From NCBI RefSeq assembly GCF_011752815.1, contig NZ_VWWV01000011.1, positions 1 through 43,514 of the forward strand: 43,514 nucleotides of DNA, given 5' to 3'. The translations under genes and the position numbers were made by a program. Of the stretch, positions 1 to 8,673 are shown piece after piece (positions within the stretch are counted from its first letter, which is position 1; each line of letters begins with the position of its first letter). Under the pieces are notes generated by a model, which worked only from the letters and a program-made list of their open reading frames with translations, was not told the origin of the DNA and searched no databases. This DNA comes from Enterobacter sp. Cy-643 (GTDB lineage Bacteria; Pseudomonadota; Gammaproteobacteria; Enterobacterales; Enterobacteriaceae).

Positions 1-48
1 CTTCAGAACGGCGATGATCTGGTGTTCGGTGAATCGGGCTTTGCGCAT
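1..48 (-). CDS. IS3-family transposase OrfA, N-terminal fragment (cut by window edge)
   Basis: The 16 visible residues read MRKARFTEHQIIAVLK, the typical opening of OrfA proteins of the IS3 family, whose N-terminal helix-turn-helix binds the element ends. A strong ribosome binding site (GGAGGAG) lies 6 bases upstream of the ATG at 48-46. In this family OrfA is joined by programmed frameshifting to the DDE-domain OrfB, which would lie outside the window. Nothing visible says whether the element is still active. Confidence 0.75.
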   Translation of the reverse strand, partial: MRKARFTEHQIIAVLK

Positions 49-127
49 GGCGATCTCCTCCGGGGACATAATCAGTATGCCGGAAGATCTCTAAATGTGA
101 ATGGTCCGGTTTGCCGGGATGCTTACA
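1..127 (-). mobile_element. End of an IS3-family insertion sequence
   Basis: The minus strand holds the first 16 codons of an IS3-family OrfA and about 80 bases of leader. The probable terminus is near position 127, where the minus strand begins TGTAAGC, which fits the TG...CA ends of the family. The rest of the element lies left of the window. It appears inserted into the gene whose 3' part follows, because the downstream reading frame has no start of its own. The exact tip is inferred from the leader length and not proven. Confidence 0.6.
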
Positions 128-672
128 CTGGCAACAGCGCCATTCCTGATGTTCCTGATAACTACTACACCTATGCAGGTGAGATGTCATTCCCATCAAT
201 ACCTGGGCTACCACTCACTGGCGAGCAAGAAGATGGCTATGAAAATATGGTTTCCGCTGACAGATGGTCAGGCAGTGGTGTTGGGGTAGAGATCACAGTA
301 CAGAACTACAATTGGGAGAGCTACCATAGTACAGAGAACCAAAGCAGCGGGGCGAGCCTACCCTCAAAGCAACTTTGTGAGGCTTTGAATCTCAGGTACC
401 GCGCAAATAAATGGGATTTGCATGATGCGGCAGGTGTGGCGTCACTCTACCGCAAAGTTGGCGAGTATGGTTCGGACGTCAGTGGCTCAGTCAGTTATCT
501 ATGTCGTGATCTACTTGATCGCTACTTGATGCAATCCGGTAAGGTATTGGTATGGCTTATGTGGGGGGAGCGTGGTTTTCATTATCGGTCTAACAAGATG
601 CGTAATTTGCACCGGTATTACGTGAATCACCAACATATTCACAAGCGTATTGATGTCCATCAGATTGGTTAG
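128..672 (+). pseudogene. 3' part of an unknown gene truncated by the IS3-family element
   Basis: An open frame of about 180 codons ends at a TAG at 670-672. It has no convincing start, and the frame runs straight into the insertion-sequence end on its left, so this is read as the C-terminal part of a larger protein. I do not recognise the family. It is mixed and soluble-looking, rich in W, Y and H, with no membrane segment. A conserved-looking stretch near the end, WLMWGERGFHY, is followed by a basic His-rich tail. Its island setting suggests an accessory role, but no function can be assigned. Confidence 0.55.
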
Positions 673-710
673 AGTACTAGCAACAATAATATTGCAAAGG
701 GTGTCACTAC

Positions 711-785
711 ATGAGTTATAACTTCAAAAATCGCTCATCTGCTAATTTTGACGATTTTGTTAAGGAACTTATTAGAAAAGAATAA
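711..785 (+). other. Very short ORF (24 codons), possible truncated gene start
   Basis: An ATG at 711 opens a 24-residue frame beginning MSYNFKNRSSANFDDFVKEL and ending TAA at 783-785. It lies 38 bases after the stop of the broken upstream gene, with a purine-rich AAAGGGTG about 8 bases before the ATG, as expected for the next gene of an operon. The sequence just after the stop is unrelated insertion-sequence debris, so this may be the N-terminus of a gene whose remainder was lost. It could also be a chance ORF. Confidence 0.3.
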
Positions 786-847
786 GCCTTCGCTTCCAAG
801 CGTTCGCTGTAAGTGTAAGCGCACCCATTTTAGCTTCAAGCATTTTT

Positions 848-1015
848 CTAAAGTACCGGTTTTTCAGCCATCAACCGGTACTCTTCCGGCATCAGGTTTT
901 TCAGGGATTCATGAGGCCGCTCACTGTTATATTCCGTCAGTCAGCGCCACATGATTTCCCGCACTTCATTCAGGGTTATGAACAGGATTTCTGTCCGGTA
1001 TGTTCGGTTAAATCT
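848..1015 (-). pseudogene. IS3-family transposase OrfB remnant (C-terminal end)
   Basis: The minus strand encodes ARFNRTYRTEIL, then TLNEVREI, then LTEYNSERPHESL and PEEYRLMAEKPVL before a TAG. This is the recognisable C-terminus of an IS3-family DDE transposase. A TGA interrupts it after MWR, and a few codons between TEIL and TLNEV that the family normally has are missing. It is therefore dead. Only the tail is present, and nothing of OrfA is seen to its right. It is a separate copy from the element end at 1-127, since both read leftward and the order would be wrong for one element. Confidence 0.75.
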
Positions 1016-1136
1016 AGCTGACCTGTCCCCACAGATTAATATGTTCCGATGTTAGCAAAGCCCGCTGCTGGCATGAACGAAAAGTCTCGCTATACTCCGA
1101 TTAGTTCCGTGGAATCATCTAACAATAGGGTAATAA

Positions 1137-1433
1137 ATGCTGATATATAAAGTTGCAGATAAAGATTATTGTTCCATACTTGAATTGGACGCTTCACCAT
1201 TAAGCTATTATGAGTCTGACAAGACTGTCATGATGCAATGGGAAGAAGCCAGAGCAAGGATACGTAATCTTCCTAATTATCAGGGAATGAACGCCATACT
1301 ACCTTTTCACCATGATCCTTCAGTCTATAAGCATAAGGATGGTTATGTGTTCATTTTTACCAATGTTGATGGAACCCCCCTTTATCTGGCCTCTACTCAG
1401 CCGTTACATAATTATGGGACACCTATAAAATAA
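1137..1433 (+). CDS. Hypothetical protein (98 aa)
   Basis: A 98-codon frame starts at an ATG preceded by a weak AGGG. The protein starts MLIYKVADKDYCSILELDAS and is acidic to neutral, with many Tyr and His and no signal peptide or membrane helix. I do not recognise the family. It stands alone between two insertion-sequence remnants, so it may be a leftover cargo gene or the N-terminal part of a longer protein. Its small size would suit an immunity- or antitoxin-type protein, but no partner is visible and that remains a guess. Confidence 0.45.
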   Translation: MLIYKVADKDYCSILELDASPLSYYESDKTVMMQWEEARARIRNLPNYQGMNAILPFHHDPSVYKHKDGYVFIFTNVDGTPLYLASTQPLHNYGTPIK

Positions 1434-1531
1434 TCTGCTTTATGTAAGCACCTCACCCAAGCGGACTATACACTTTTATATATCTAGCCTAGTGTGTCGT
1501 AGCATCAAGATGTCCGCTTCTAGCTGTGAGT

Positions 1532-2057
1532 TCAATAGATGAATGCAACACATTGGTTAAAACACTCTGCGGGTGATTGATCGTCTAGCGTTTTTCTTGG
1601 CCTCTCGTTGAGTTGCCTGGCACCGCTGTTCAGTCTTTGCTGGCTGTGAACTGATAATTCAGTTCCTTTTGGAAAATACTACCTGAGTAATTTGTTCGTA
1701 TTTTAATTAGAGCAGCACTACCAACGGGTGTTGAGGATCGCAGAAATAAACCTAAATATCTATGGCTACAGTAAACCGGGTGTAGCTCGTCATTTCCACG
1801 CCCCGGTCCCATGTTAACATTTTATAAAGTTCAGAAGGTAATTCCCGGGCTTGTTTGATGAGTGCAGATATAACCGTTATAGTTTTGTTGTCCCTGATAT
1901 TGAGCAGCATAACAAAACGAGAATGACGTTCTACTAAGGTGACTATGTAGGAGTTTTTAGAATCCTATCAGATATCCTTCCCTGTGACCTAGCATGACTC
2001 TGTCAGCGGCTTCAGATGACCTTTCGCTGAGAGAGATCGTATCAGGAATTGCCCCTA
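1532..2057 (-). pseudogene. IS30-family transposase remnant, multiply frameshifted
   Basis: Reading the minus strand through several frames gives a chain of IS30 transposase motifs in the right order: IPDTISLSERSSEAADRVML and GHREGYL, then ALIKQARELPSELYKMLTWD with RGVEMTSYTRFTVA, then YFCDPQHP, then RQLNERP and ECFNQCVA before a TGA. At least four frame changes and stops separate these blocks. The catalytic DDE core is broken, so the gene is dead. It fills the otherwise empty 1434-2064 stretch. No terminal inverted repeats were identified. Confidence 0.8.
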
Positions 2058-2064
2058 ATTTATT

Positions 2065-3075
2065 TTATTTTTTGTTAAAAAAGTAAAATAAACCACTTGT
2101 TGAAATAAATACAAACACGCCAGCCACAAGATATTTAAACAATGGAAATATGTCAAAACCTTCTTTTGCGCTTGATACCATTGCTGCGGCAAAAGCAATT
2201 AAACTTAACAAGCCAAATACACTCGCACTACGGAAGTTTATTTTCAACAAGAATTCCTGAGAGACTTTGAAAATATCATTAGCTGTATTTTTTTCAGAAG
2301 TTAAATCATAACCCGTAACAGGCTTGAAAGTTATAAAATTTGAATGCTTGAATACTGAAGAAATTTTAACATTCAAAGGAATGAAAATATCATCAAATTC
2401 TACTGATGAGTCTATAGGGTTTTGATAGGAAATTACAATATCATCATAGTTGTAATCGATAGATAATTTTCTATCAACATCACCAAAATTCGCAAGGTGC
2501 ATTGCAATTGTATATCTCTCGCCATGATATAAATCATATACCCGGGAATAGCTTTGTGTATTGTACGTCGAACTAACACTATTCCCCTTAGAATCAAAGA
2601 TACCCTTAATGTTAAAAAATATAACATCACTGAAAGAAGAACGAAGTTCTTCCACACGACTTTTCCAGTTGTTTTTTTCTTGTTTTTCTTCTATATCTAC
2701 TTCTTGAAAAAACTTATTTCTAATTGTATGGCCTTTTATTTGCGCATTAATAAATCTTCCAAGTTTCATTCTAATATGATACAACTCAGTTTCTGGAATC
2801 CAATCACATGAGAGAATATTTGCTTCCCTGGTGGACACATGAGTTAGCTCATCCACACCCTTGGGGTCATTTGCATCATTGCCTTGTGAAAGAAATATTA
2901 CAACTTTCCTATCTTCAAGCATTTGCCAAATTTGCTTGTTGACTAATAAATCTTGAACATGCTTCTTTTTATATCGAAAGTGAATAACGTCCCCTTCAGA
3001 CAAACACATAACTTTATAAATATCCGCTTTATACTGAGGGCGACTATCTGAGCTAAATGCAGCTATAACTTTCAT
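2065..3075 (-). CDS. Unknown protein with two C-terminal membrane helices, paired with an XF1762-like protein
   Basis: The start is placed at the ATG at 3075, giving 336 residues, because AGGAG lies 7 bases upstream and the ATG overlaps the upstream stop (ATGA). The first ~260 residues look soluble and charged, with a Lys/Glu-rich segment around residues 130-145. The C-terminus holds two hydrophobic helices (about residues 280-300 and 310-332) and ends in a short basic tail, so the bulk probably faces the cytoplasm from an inner-membrane anchor. I do not recognise the N-terminal domain. Its AT content is high compared with the core genes. The tight coupling to the gene before it says the two act together. 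A membrane effector of a defence-type pair is possible but unproven. Confidence 0.7.
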   Translation of the reverse strand: MKVIAAFSSDSRPQYKADIYKVMCLSEGDVIHFRYKKKHVQDLLVNKQIWQMLEDRKVVIFLSQGNDANDPKGVDELTHVSTREANILSCDWIPETELYHIRMKLGRFINAQIKGHTIRNKFFQEVDIEEKQEKNNWKSRVEELRSSFSDVIFFNIKGIFDSKGNSVSSTYNTQSYSRVYDLYHGERYTIAMHLANFGDVDRKLSIDYNYDDIVISYQNPIDSSVEFDDIFIPLNVKISSVFKHSNFITFKPVTGYDLTSEKNTANDIFKVSQEFLLKINFRSASVFGLLSLIAFAAAMVSSAKEGFDIFPLFKYLVAGVFVFISTSGLFYFFNKK

Positions 3076-3572
3076 AAATTGGCTCCTGCTAAATCTCGTT
3101 CCCATCGGTATTTTTTTAATGTGTAAATCTCAAGTTGTTCTCGCTGAATCCCATCTGTTTTAATCTTATTAGTCCAACGCTTATGAGGGTTGACTATTCC
3201 TGACAATTCCCAGCCAGCGCCTTTAAGAGATGCTCCTGATTCAGTAGAGAGAGTATATGTAATAATTTTTCGCCCTCCCATCATTCTCCAAATTGAGCAA
3301 CAACGACTGAGCAGGAATGAACAAGTGCCCATGGGGGCTGAGGGTAAAACACATAATCTAGTAATTTCTAAAGTCACACCATCCATATATGTTGCGGATA
3401 CCGGGTTACCTACTATAGCCACGCCAACATTTTCGTCAGAAACTCTATCATATGCAGCCAGAGCCCACCTACCAGTATTTCGTGACGTTGGTCTATGATG
3501 CCGATGATGATTAGCAACAAAAATATTAGCACTTTTAATTGTAATTGGTTTAATATAAATGCTTTTTGCCAT
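3072..3572 (-). CDS. XF1762/Mom-like N-acetyltransferase-fold protein
   Basis: This 166-residue protein has the layout of the XF1762 family: KPITIKSANIFVANHHRHH near the N-terminus (residues 8-26), VGVAIVGNPVSA (about 49-60), EITRLCVLP (about 69-77), then a KIITYTLSTESGASLKGAGW block (about 102-121). The family has a GNAT-like fold and is distantly related to phage Mu Mom, which modifies adenine in DNA. XF1762 proteins themselves have no settled function. The stop overlaps the start of the downstream membrane protein by ATGA, so the two are co-translated. The region upstream (3573-3770) is AT-rich and probably holds the promoter. DNA modification is a reasonable guess but cannot be shown here. 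Confidence 0.75.
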   Translation of the reverse strand: MAKSIYIKPITIKSANIFVANHHRHHRPTSRNTGRWALAAYDRVSDENVGVAIVGNPVSATYMDGVTLEITRLCVLPSAPMGTCSFLLSRCCSIWRMMGGRKIITYTLSTESGASLKGAGWELSGIVNPHKRWTNKIKTDGIQREQLEIYTLKKYRWERDLAGANL

Positions 3573-3774
3573 CGTTATATTTCATTACCATTCTAAAAAT
3601 CCCATTGTTATTCTTAATCATACCCTATCAATTAACATTTAACCATCCCTAAAGCAAACAATATAGTTTTGACAATCATTCAAATCCTAATAATAAAAAC
3701 GGGAATCAATAGGCTCTCGTTCTCAAAAATACAGAATCTGGATTACATATTTCGATTATCGCATCACTAAACTC
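3573..3774. other. AT-rich intergenic stretch, probable promoter of the XF1762-like operon
   Basis: No coding signal is visible in either strand over about 200 bases. The composition is strongly AT-rich, and the stretch lies immediately upstream of the minus-strand two-gene operon. No specific operator could be picked out. Confidence 0.4.
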
Positions 3775-3879
3775 TTAATGTTTCAGCAGCTTCTCACCTT
3801 CTCTCAGACGTTCGAAGTCATAGGTCAGGGTCTTAGCGGTAATAGTACCTTTGGTGCATTTAACAATCGGGTCTGCGGC
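3775..3879 (-). pseudogene. icd: Scrap of the 3' end of an isocitrate dehydrogenase (icd) gene
   Basis: The minus strand reads AADPIVK, then [15 protein letters not shown], then EKLLKH and a TAA. This follows the C-terminal segment of E. coli-type Icd (AADLIVK...NAKTVTYDFERL...KLLK) at about two residues in three, but ends roughly a dozen residues early. Only these 34 codons are present, and the sequence to the right switches abruptly to an arsH remnant on the opposite strand. Prophages that integrate in icd (phage 21, e14) carry a copy of the icd 3' end, so this may be a prophage footprint. It is not functional. Confidence 0.6.
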
Positions 3880-3887
3880 TTTGAACT

Positions 3888-4393
3888 CTATTTAACCCAT
3901 CAGGTTTGCCTCTTCCGGATGATGCTCCGGATACCCATCCTACAGTCACCGAGTTGCGCGGGCTGATCCGATGATGTTACGGAATGGTGTGGAGTTCCCC
4001 AGACCTGCATGGGCAATGAGTGCTGCGATGAAAGCACAAATTGGTTGGGTCCCTTTAAGCAAAGGGGCCGTTCGCCCTTCCCAAGGAAAAACTCATGCGG
4101 AAATGCTGGTCTGCGGCTGTTCTCAGTCCTTCAACGCCGTGAACCAGATGCGTATTCTTAGGCGTTGGATGCGATGTACACGATGCTCAACCAGTCCCCA
4201 GTGGCTATGGCCTGGCAGGAATTCGATGAGAATGGGTGAATAAGACCTTCGTCCTAGTATGATCGTATCGCCAATGTGCCCGAAGAGTTTTTTAAAATCA
4301 CGCCGCTGCTCAAGGTCGAAACCGGCTACCTTGCAGACTGTTACAGTGAACGAAAGGAAAGTCATAAAGAGCTTTAATCCCGCGTGAACCAGG
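3888..4393 (+). pseudogene. arsH: Broken arsH (NADPH-dependent FMN reductase of arsenic resistance)
   Basis: Conceptual translation through three frames gives ArsH in order: [18 protein letters not shown] with TELRGLI, then [10 protein letters not shown], then [20 protein letters not shown] and [18 protein letters not shown], then [17 protein letters not shown], then YDRIANVPEEFFK and CYSERKESHKEL. Frameshifts near 3975, 4030 and 4170 and several stops destroy it, and the N-terminal third is missing. ArsH reduces or oxidises organoarsenicals and FMN substrates in ars operons. No other ars gene is visible, so a whole operon was probably lost, leaving this fossil beside the icd scrap. Confidence 0.75.
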
Positions 4394-4514
4394 ACAAAAT
4401 ATAACATTCGTTTCTTCGTTAAATTAAAGACTCTCTTTTGGCACTAAGCAGACCTTCATACTCTATGGTATGCAAATATAACTTTTCTGAAGAAAGCGTA
4501 AAAAAATACCAGCA

Positions 4515-4545
4515 TTGAGCCCCTCCATTTTGGAGGAGCTTAACT
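4515..4545 (-). terminator. Hairpin downstream of the integrase gene
   Basis: AGCCCCTCC and GGAGGAGCT form a 9-bp stem with one mismatch around an ATTTT loop, about 20 bases beyond the integrase stop on its strand. The T-run follows only after another dozen bases, so it may be a weak terminator. Confidence 0.4.
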
Positions 4546-4564
4546 CAAACATTTTATTGGGAAC

Positions 4565-5761
4565 TTATGAGGCGACGGAGAACTTAGATTGTCCTTTTTT
4601 TCCGATATAATCCGCATACCACTGCATCATCTCCCTCCGCCCTTCCAGATACAATGCATGGTTATACGTCCCACGAATCGCGTTCTTATCAACATGCGCA
4701 AGCTGGGTTTCAATCCATGCCGTATTGAACCCTTCCTCATGCAAGATCGTACTCATCGTGTGGCGGAAACCATGCCCCGTTACCTTCCCTGTATATCCAA
4801 TCCGTTTGAACACCTGATTTATACTCGCTTCGCTCATCGTTTTGCGGGGATCATTCCTCCCAGGAAACACCAGTGGATATTGCCCTGACATCACTTTGAT
4901 TTGCTGTACAATTTCCAGTGCCTGGGTAGAGAGGGGGACAAGGTGAGGCCGTTTCATCTTCATTCGGTCGGCAGGTATTTCCCACACCGCTTTTTCAAGA
5001 TCAAATTCACTCCAGAAAGCACCTCGGAGCTCGCCTGTACGAACTCCCGTAAGTATCAGCAAACGTGCGGCAAGAACAACCAGAGGGCTGCCTGTATAGC
5101 CTGTGAGAGCTTTAAAGAAGTCTGGTAACTCCTCAACAGTAAGGAAGGGATAATGCTTCGATTCATGCCCTGACATCGCGCTGGTTAGATCCGCTGCAGG
5201 ATTGTATTCCGCGCGACCGGTAACGATGGCGTAACGAAAAACTTCGCTGCAGCGCTGGCGAACCTTCTTAGCCTTCTCTGTCGCACCACGGCTTTCCATT
5301 CGACGCAGTACATTCAGCAGAACCAGCGGTTTGATTTCATTCACCGGCTGCTGACCGATATATGGGAAAATATCTTTATTAAAGGCCTCAAGAATGTCAG
5401 AAGCATACCCTTCTGACCATCTGCTCACCTTCGTACCGTGCCACTCAAGCGCCACAGACTGGAACGTATTATTGAGTTGCACATCGCGAACCAGCTTTTC
5501 TTCTTTCTTGGCAAACGATGGATCGATACCTTCGGCCAGTTTTTTCTTGGCTTCATCACGTAGTGCCCTCGCTTGTGCAAGGGACACTGCCGGATAAACA
5601 CCAAAAGCCATACGCTTCTCTTTTCCATTGAAGCGATATTTCATTCGCCAGTATCGAGAACCAGAGGGAACAACTTCAAGATACAAACCAGCACCATCTG
5701 CCAGCTTATAGGCTTTCTCTCTGGGTTTAGCTGCATCTACCTGTCGCGCATTTAGCTTCAT
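4565..5761 (-). CDS. P4/CP4-type tyrosine recombinase (integrase)
   Basis: This is a site-specific recombinase that integrates and excises the island at the thrW tRNA gene. The ATG at 5761 gives 398 residues; the earlier in-frame ATG has no spacing to its ribosome binding site, while GGGAG sits about 9 bases before this one. The N-terminal DUF4102-type arm-binding domain begins MKLNARQVDAAKPREKAYKL. The catalytic set is complete: R241 (LTGVRTGELR), H330 and R333 (GHGFRHTMS), H356 (LAHVDKN) and the nucleophile Y366 (RGTYNHA). It reads in the same direction as thrW and starts 164 bases from the tRNA 3' end, the usual arrangement for this family. It looks intact, although the rest of the island is decaying. 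Confidence 0.93.
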   Translation of the reverse strand: MKLNARQVDAAKPREKAYKLADGAGLYLEVVPSGSRYWRMKYRFNGKEKRMAFGVYPAVSLAQARALRDEAKKKLAEGIDPSFAKKEEKLVRDVQLNNTFQSVALEWHGTKVSRWSEGYASDILEAFNKDIFPYIGQQPVNEIKPLVLLNVLRRMESRGATEKAKKVRQRCSEVFRYAIVTGRAEYNPAADLTSAMSGHESKHYPFLTVEELPDFFKALTGYTGSPLVVLAARLLILTGVRTGELRGAFWSEFDLEKAVWEIPADRMKMKRPHLVPLSTQALEIVQQIKVMSGQYPLVFPGRNDPRKTMSEASINQVFKRIGYTGKVTGHGFRHTMSTILHEEGFNTAWIETQLAHVDKNAIRGTYNHALYLEGRREMMQWYADYIGKKGQSKFSVAS

Positions 5762-5924
5762 TGGGGGCATCTCCCTGGACCGAACACAGAATGCCCCCAT
5801 TTATGCCCCCAACTGTAACTTGATTTCGGTTGAGTACAGTTGATAACAGGAGATAAGATACGGGCTATAAACCGCAGTATACGAGCTTTTAGTTGATTTC
5901 GGTAGACCTGGGAAGAGCTTGAAA
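5762..5924. other. Integrase promoter and probable attachment region
   Basis: This gap between the integrase start and the 3' end of thrW contains no gene. It holds a close pair of ATGCCCCCA words (5792-5815) and two copies of TGATTTCGGT (about 5821 and 5894), which could be integrase arm or excisionase sites. The crossover core is expected to be the 3' end of thrW itself. No second copy of that tRNA end was found in 1-4560, so the far attachment site lies left of the window. Confidence 0.4.
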
Positions 5925-6000
5925 TGGTGCCGATAATAGGAGTCGAACCTACGACCTTCGCATTACGAATGCGCTGCTCTACCAACTGAGCTATATCGGC
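5925..6000 (-). tRNA. thrW: tRNA-Thr (anticodon CGT)
   Basis: The minus strand gives a full 76-base cloverleaf from GCCGATATAGCTCAG to the encoded CCA. The anticodon loop TTCGTAA reads ACG codons. It stands next to proA as thrW does in E. coli. The 3' half is the insertion target of the island whose integrase starts 164 bases further left. The gene is left intact by the integration. Confidence 0.97.
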
Positions 6001-6111
6001 TTTCCGGACGCGCCACGAGCGTGGCTGCGGTGTAAAAGGTTAGGGAAGATTGGGTGATGCGTCAACCACTTATCAAACTGACTGCTGGTTTTTGCATCAC
6101 CCTCTCTTCAA

Positions 6112-7365
6112 TTACGCACGAATAGTGTCGTCGCCGAAGCCGATCCATTTGTAGGTGGTTAAGGCTTCAAGCCCCATCGGGCCGCGGGCGTGCAGCTTCT
6201 GGGTGCTGACCGCCACCTCCGCACCGAGGCCAAACTGGCCGCCGTCGGTGAAGCGGGTTGAGGCGTTGACGTACACCGCCGAGGAATCCACTTCGTTAAT
6301 AAAGCGGTTCGCGTTGCGCAGCGTGCGGGTCAGGATAGCGTCCGAATGCTGGGTGCCGTGCTCGCGAATATGGGCGATGGCAGCATCGAGATCCGCCACT
6401 ACTTTCACATTCAGGTGCAGCGACAGCCATTCGTCGTTGTAATCCGCCTCTTTCACCGCTTCCACCGCCGCCGGGCCGGTTTGCAGCACGGGCAGGGACT
6501 TCTCGTCAGCATGCAGCGTCACGCCTGACTCGGCCATTTGCTTGCTCAGGGCAGGTAAGAAGCGGTCGGCAATCGCCTGGTGCACCAGCAGCGTTTCCAC
6601 CGTGTTGCAGGTGCTCGGGCGCTGGGTTTTGGCGTTCACGATAATTTTCAGCGCCGGTTCAATCTCGGCGGTGTCGTCCACTACGATGTGGCACACGCCG
6701 ATGCCGCCGGTGATCACTGGGATCGTCGACTGTTCACGGCAAAGTTTATGCAGGCCCGCACCACCGCGCGGGATCAGCATGTCGATGTAGCGATCGAGGC
6801 GCAGCATTTCGGTGACCAGCGCGCGGTCCGGGTTTTCAATCGCCTGAACCGCCGCTTTCGGCAGGCCGCACTCTTCCAGCGCCTGCTGGATCACCGCCAC
6901 CGTGGCGTTGTTGGTGCGCCAGGTTTCTTTCCCGCCGCGTAGAATTGCCGCGTTGCCGGTTTTCAGGCACAGAGAGGCGACGTCCACGGTCACGTTCGGG
7001 CGAGCTTCATAGATTACGCCCACCACGCCGAGCGGTACGCGGCGGCGCTCAATGCGCAGCCCGCTGTCCAGCAGCCCGCCGTCGATCACCTGCCCTACCG
7101 GGTCAGCGAGACTGCATACCTGGCGCACATCTTCAGCGATGCCTTTCAGGCGAGCCGGGGTGAGCTGCAGGCGGTCGAGCATGGCTTCGCTGAGGCCGTT
7201 TTTACGCGCCTCGTCCACATCCTGCTGGTTGGCGGTCAGGATTTGTTCCGAGCGAGCTTCCAGATAGTCGGCAATTTTTTCCAGCACGCGGTTCTTTTCG
7301 CGGCCGGAGAGCAGTGCCAGCTGGTAAGAGGCCTCTTTTGCCGCTTTGCCCATTTGTTCAAGCAT
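6112..7365 (-). CDS. proA: Gamma-glutamyl phosphate reductase (glutamate-5-semialdehyde dehydrogenase)
   Basis: The enzyme reduces gamma-glutamyl phosphate with NADPH to glutamate-5-semialdehyde, the second step of proline synthesis. The 417 residues match the E. coli length and the protein aligns throughout. The catalytic cysteine lies in the [14 protein letters not shown] segment of the aldehyde-dehydrogenase fold. The N-terminus [20 protein letters not shown] is typical. It follows proB in the same direction with an 11-base gap and an AAGGAG ribosome binding site, so the two form the proBA operon. ProA and ProB form a complex that protects the labile acyl phosphate. Confidence 0.98.
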   Translation of the reverse strand: MLEQMGKAAKEASYQLALLSGREKNRVLEKIADYLEARSEQILTANQQDVDEARKNGLSEAMLDRLQLTPARLKGIAEDVRQVCSLADPVGQVIDGGLLDSGLRIERRRVPLGVVGVIYEARPNVTVDVASLCLKTGNAAILRGGKETWRTNNATVAVIQQALEECGLPKAAVQAIENPDRALVTEMLRLDRYIDMLIPRGGAGLHKLCREQSTIPVITGGIGVCHIVVDDTAEIEPALKIIVNAKTQRPSTCNTVETLLVHQAIADRFLPALSKQMAESGVTLHADEKSLPVLQTGPAAVEAVKEADYNDEWLSLHLNVKVVADLDAAIAHIREHGTQHSDAILTRTLRNANRFINEVDSSAVYVNASTRFTDGGQFGLGAEVAVSTQKLHARGPMGLEALTTYKWIGFGDDTIRA

Positions 7366-7376
7366 TGATCTGCTCC

Positions 7377-8480
7377 TTAATTAACAATCATGTCGTCGCG
7401 ATGCACGGCCACCGGGCCGTATTCATAGCCGAGGATATCGTCTATTTGCTGGGAGTGGTGCCCGGCAATGCGGCGCAGCGCGTCGCTGTTGTAGCGGCAA
7501 ACGCCGTGGGCGATGTCGCGCCCTTCCAGGCTGCGAATGCGGATCACCTCCCCACGGGAGAAGTTGCCGCTCACGCTTTTGATGCCTTTAGGCAGTAGCG
7601 AGCTGCCGCGCTCCAGAATAGCGGACAGTGCGCCGTCATCCACGGTGATTTCGCCGGCAGGCGGAGCGCCAAAGATCCAGCGTTTGCGGTTCTCCAGCGG
7701 CGACTGCTGCGCGTGGAAGCGCGTCCCTACAGGATTGCCGGCCATGACGTCGCCGATAACGCCGGGCTTGCTGCCTGCGGCGATGATGACGTCAATACCC
7801 GCGCGGCAGGCGACGTCGGCCGCCTGGAGCTTGGTGCCCATGCCGCCCGTGCCGAGGCCGGAAACGCTGTCGCCCGCAATGGCGCGCAGCGCATCGTCAA
7901 TGCCGTGCACTTCTTTAATCAGTTCCGCTGCCGGGTTGTTACGCGGGTCCGCGGTATAAAGACCCTGCTGGTCGGTGAGCAGCAGCAGTTTATCGGCCCC
8001 GGCCAGAATCGCGGCTAGCGCGGAAAGGTTGTCGTTGTCGCCGACTTTGATCTCAGCCGTCGCCACTGCGTCGTTTTCATTAATGACCGGCACGATGTTG
8101 TTATCTAACAGCGCTCTGAGCGTGTCGCGGGCATTAAGGAAACGCTCGCGGTCTTCCATATCGGCGCGGGTCAGCAGCATCTGCCCGACGTGAATGCCGT
8201 AAATAGAGAACAGCTGTTCCCAAAGCTGAATCAGGCGACTTTGCCCTACCGCGGCCAGCAGCTGCTTGGACGCGATGGTGGCGGGGAGTTCGGGGTAGCC
8301 GAGATGTTCACGCCCGGCGGCAATCGCCCCGGAAGTCACAATCACAATACGATGCCCCGCCGCGTGCAGCTGGGCACACTGGCGAACCAGTTCAACAATA
8401 TGGGCGCGGTTCAGGCGGCGGGAGCCACCGGTTAATACGCTGGTGCCTAGTTTTACGACCAGCGTCTGGCTGTCACTCAT
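7377..8480 (-). CDS. proB: Glutamate 5-kinase
   Basis: The enzyme phosphorylates glutamate with ATP in the first, proline-inhibited step of proline synthesis. The 367 residues match the E. coli length. An amino-acid-kinase domain occupies the first ~260 residues ([12 protein letters not shown] at the start, [20 protein letters not shown]), followed by a C-terminal PUA domain (about 275-360). It is the promoter-proximal gene of proBA and is transcribed away from phoE, with about 300 bases between the two starts. Confidence 0.98.
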   Translation of the reverse strand: MSDSQTLVVKLGTSVLTGGSRRLNRAHIVELVRQCAQLHAAGHRIVIVTSGAIAAGREHLGYPELPATIASKQLLAAVGQSRLIQLWEQLFSIYGIHVGQMLLTRADMEDRERFLNARDTLRALLDNNIVPVINENDAVATAEIKVGDNDNLSALAAILAGADKLLLLTDQQGLYTADPRNNPAAELIKEVHGIDDALRAIAGDSVSGLGTGGMGTKLQAADVACRAGIDVIIAAGSKPGVIGDVMAGNPVGTRFHAQQSPLENRKRWIFGAPPAGEITVDDGALSAILERGSSLLPKGIKSVSGNFSRGEVIRIRSLEGRDIAHGVCRYNSDALRRIAGHHSQQIDDILGYEYGPVAVHRDDMIVN

Positions 8481-8673
8481 GATTCTCTGCCGTTTCTACA
8501 AATAAGGGGAAATTAAAAAGCCAGATGACGTTGTAACAGGAGTCGCGCGGCTTGCCAACAGGCGGCGTGGGAAAAGGGCTAATAAGCCAGAAAGGATCGC
8601 TGAGGATAGCGGATATATTTTACATTTTTATGACATATAAACTTTATTACGTTTATTTAATCTTTCTCCTAAA

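Noticed and set aside
1..1015. A single complete IS3 element spanning the orfA start and the OrfB tail
   Set aside because: Both pieces read leftward, and the OrfB tail lies upstream of the OrfA start, so they cannot be one element in normal order.
4123..4407. Minus-strand ORF of 94 codons
   Set aside because: It is antisense to the arsH remnant, which explains the region better.
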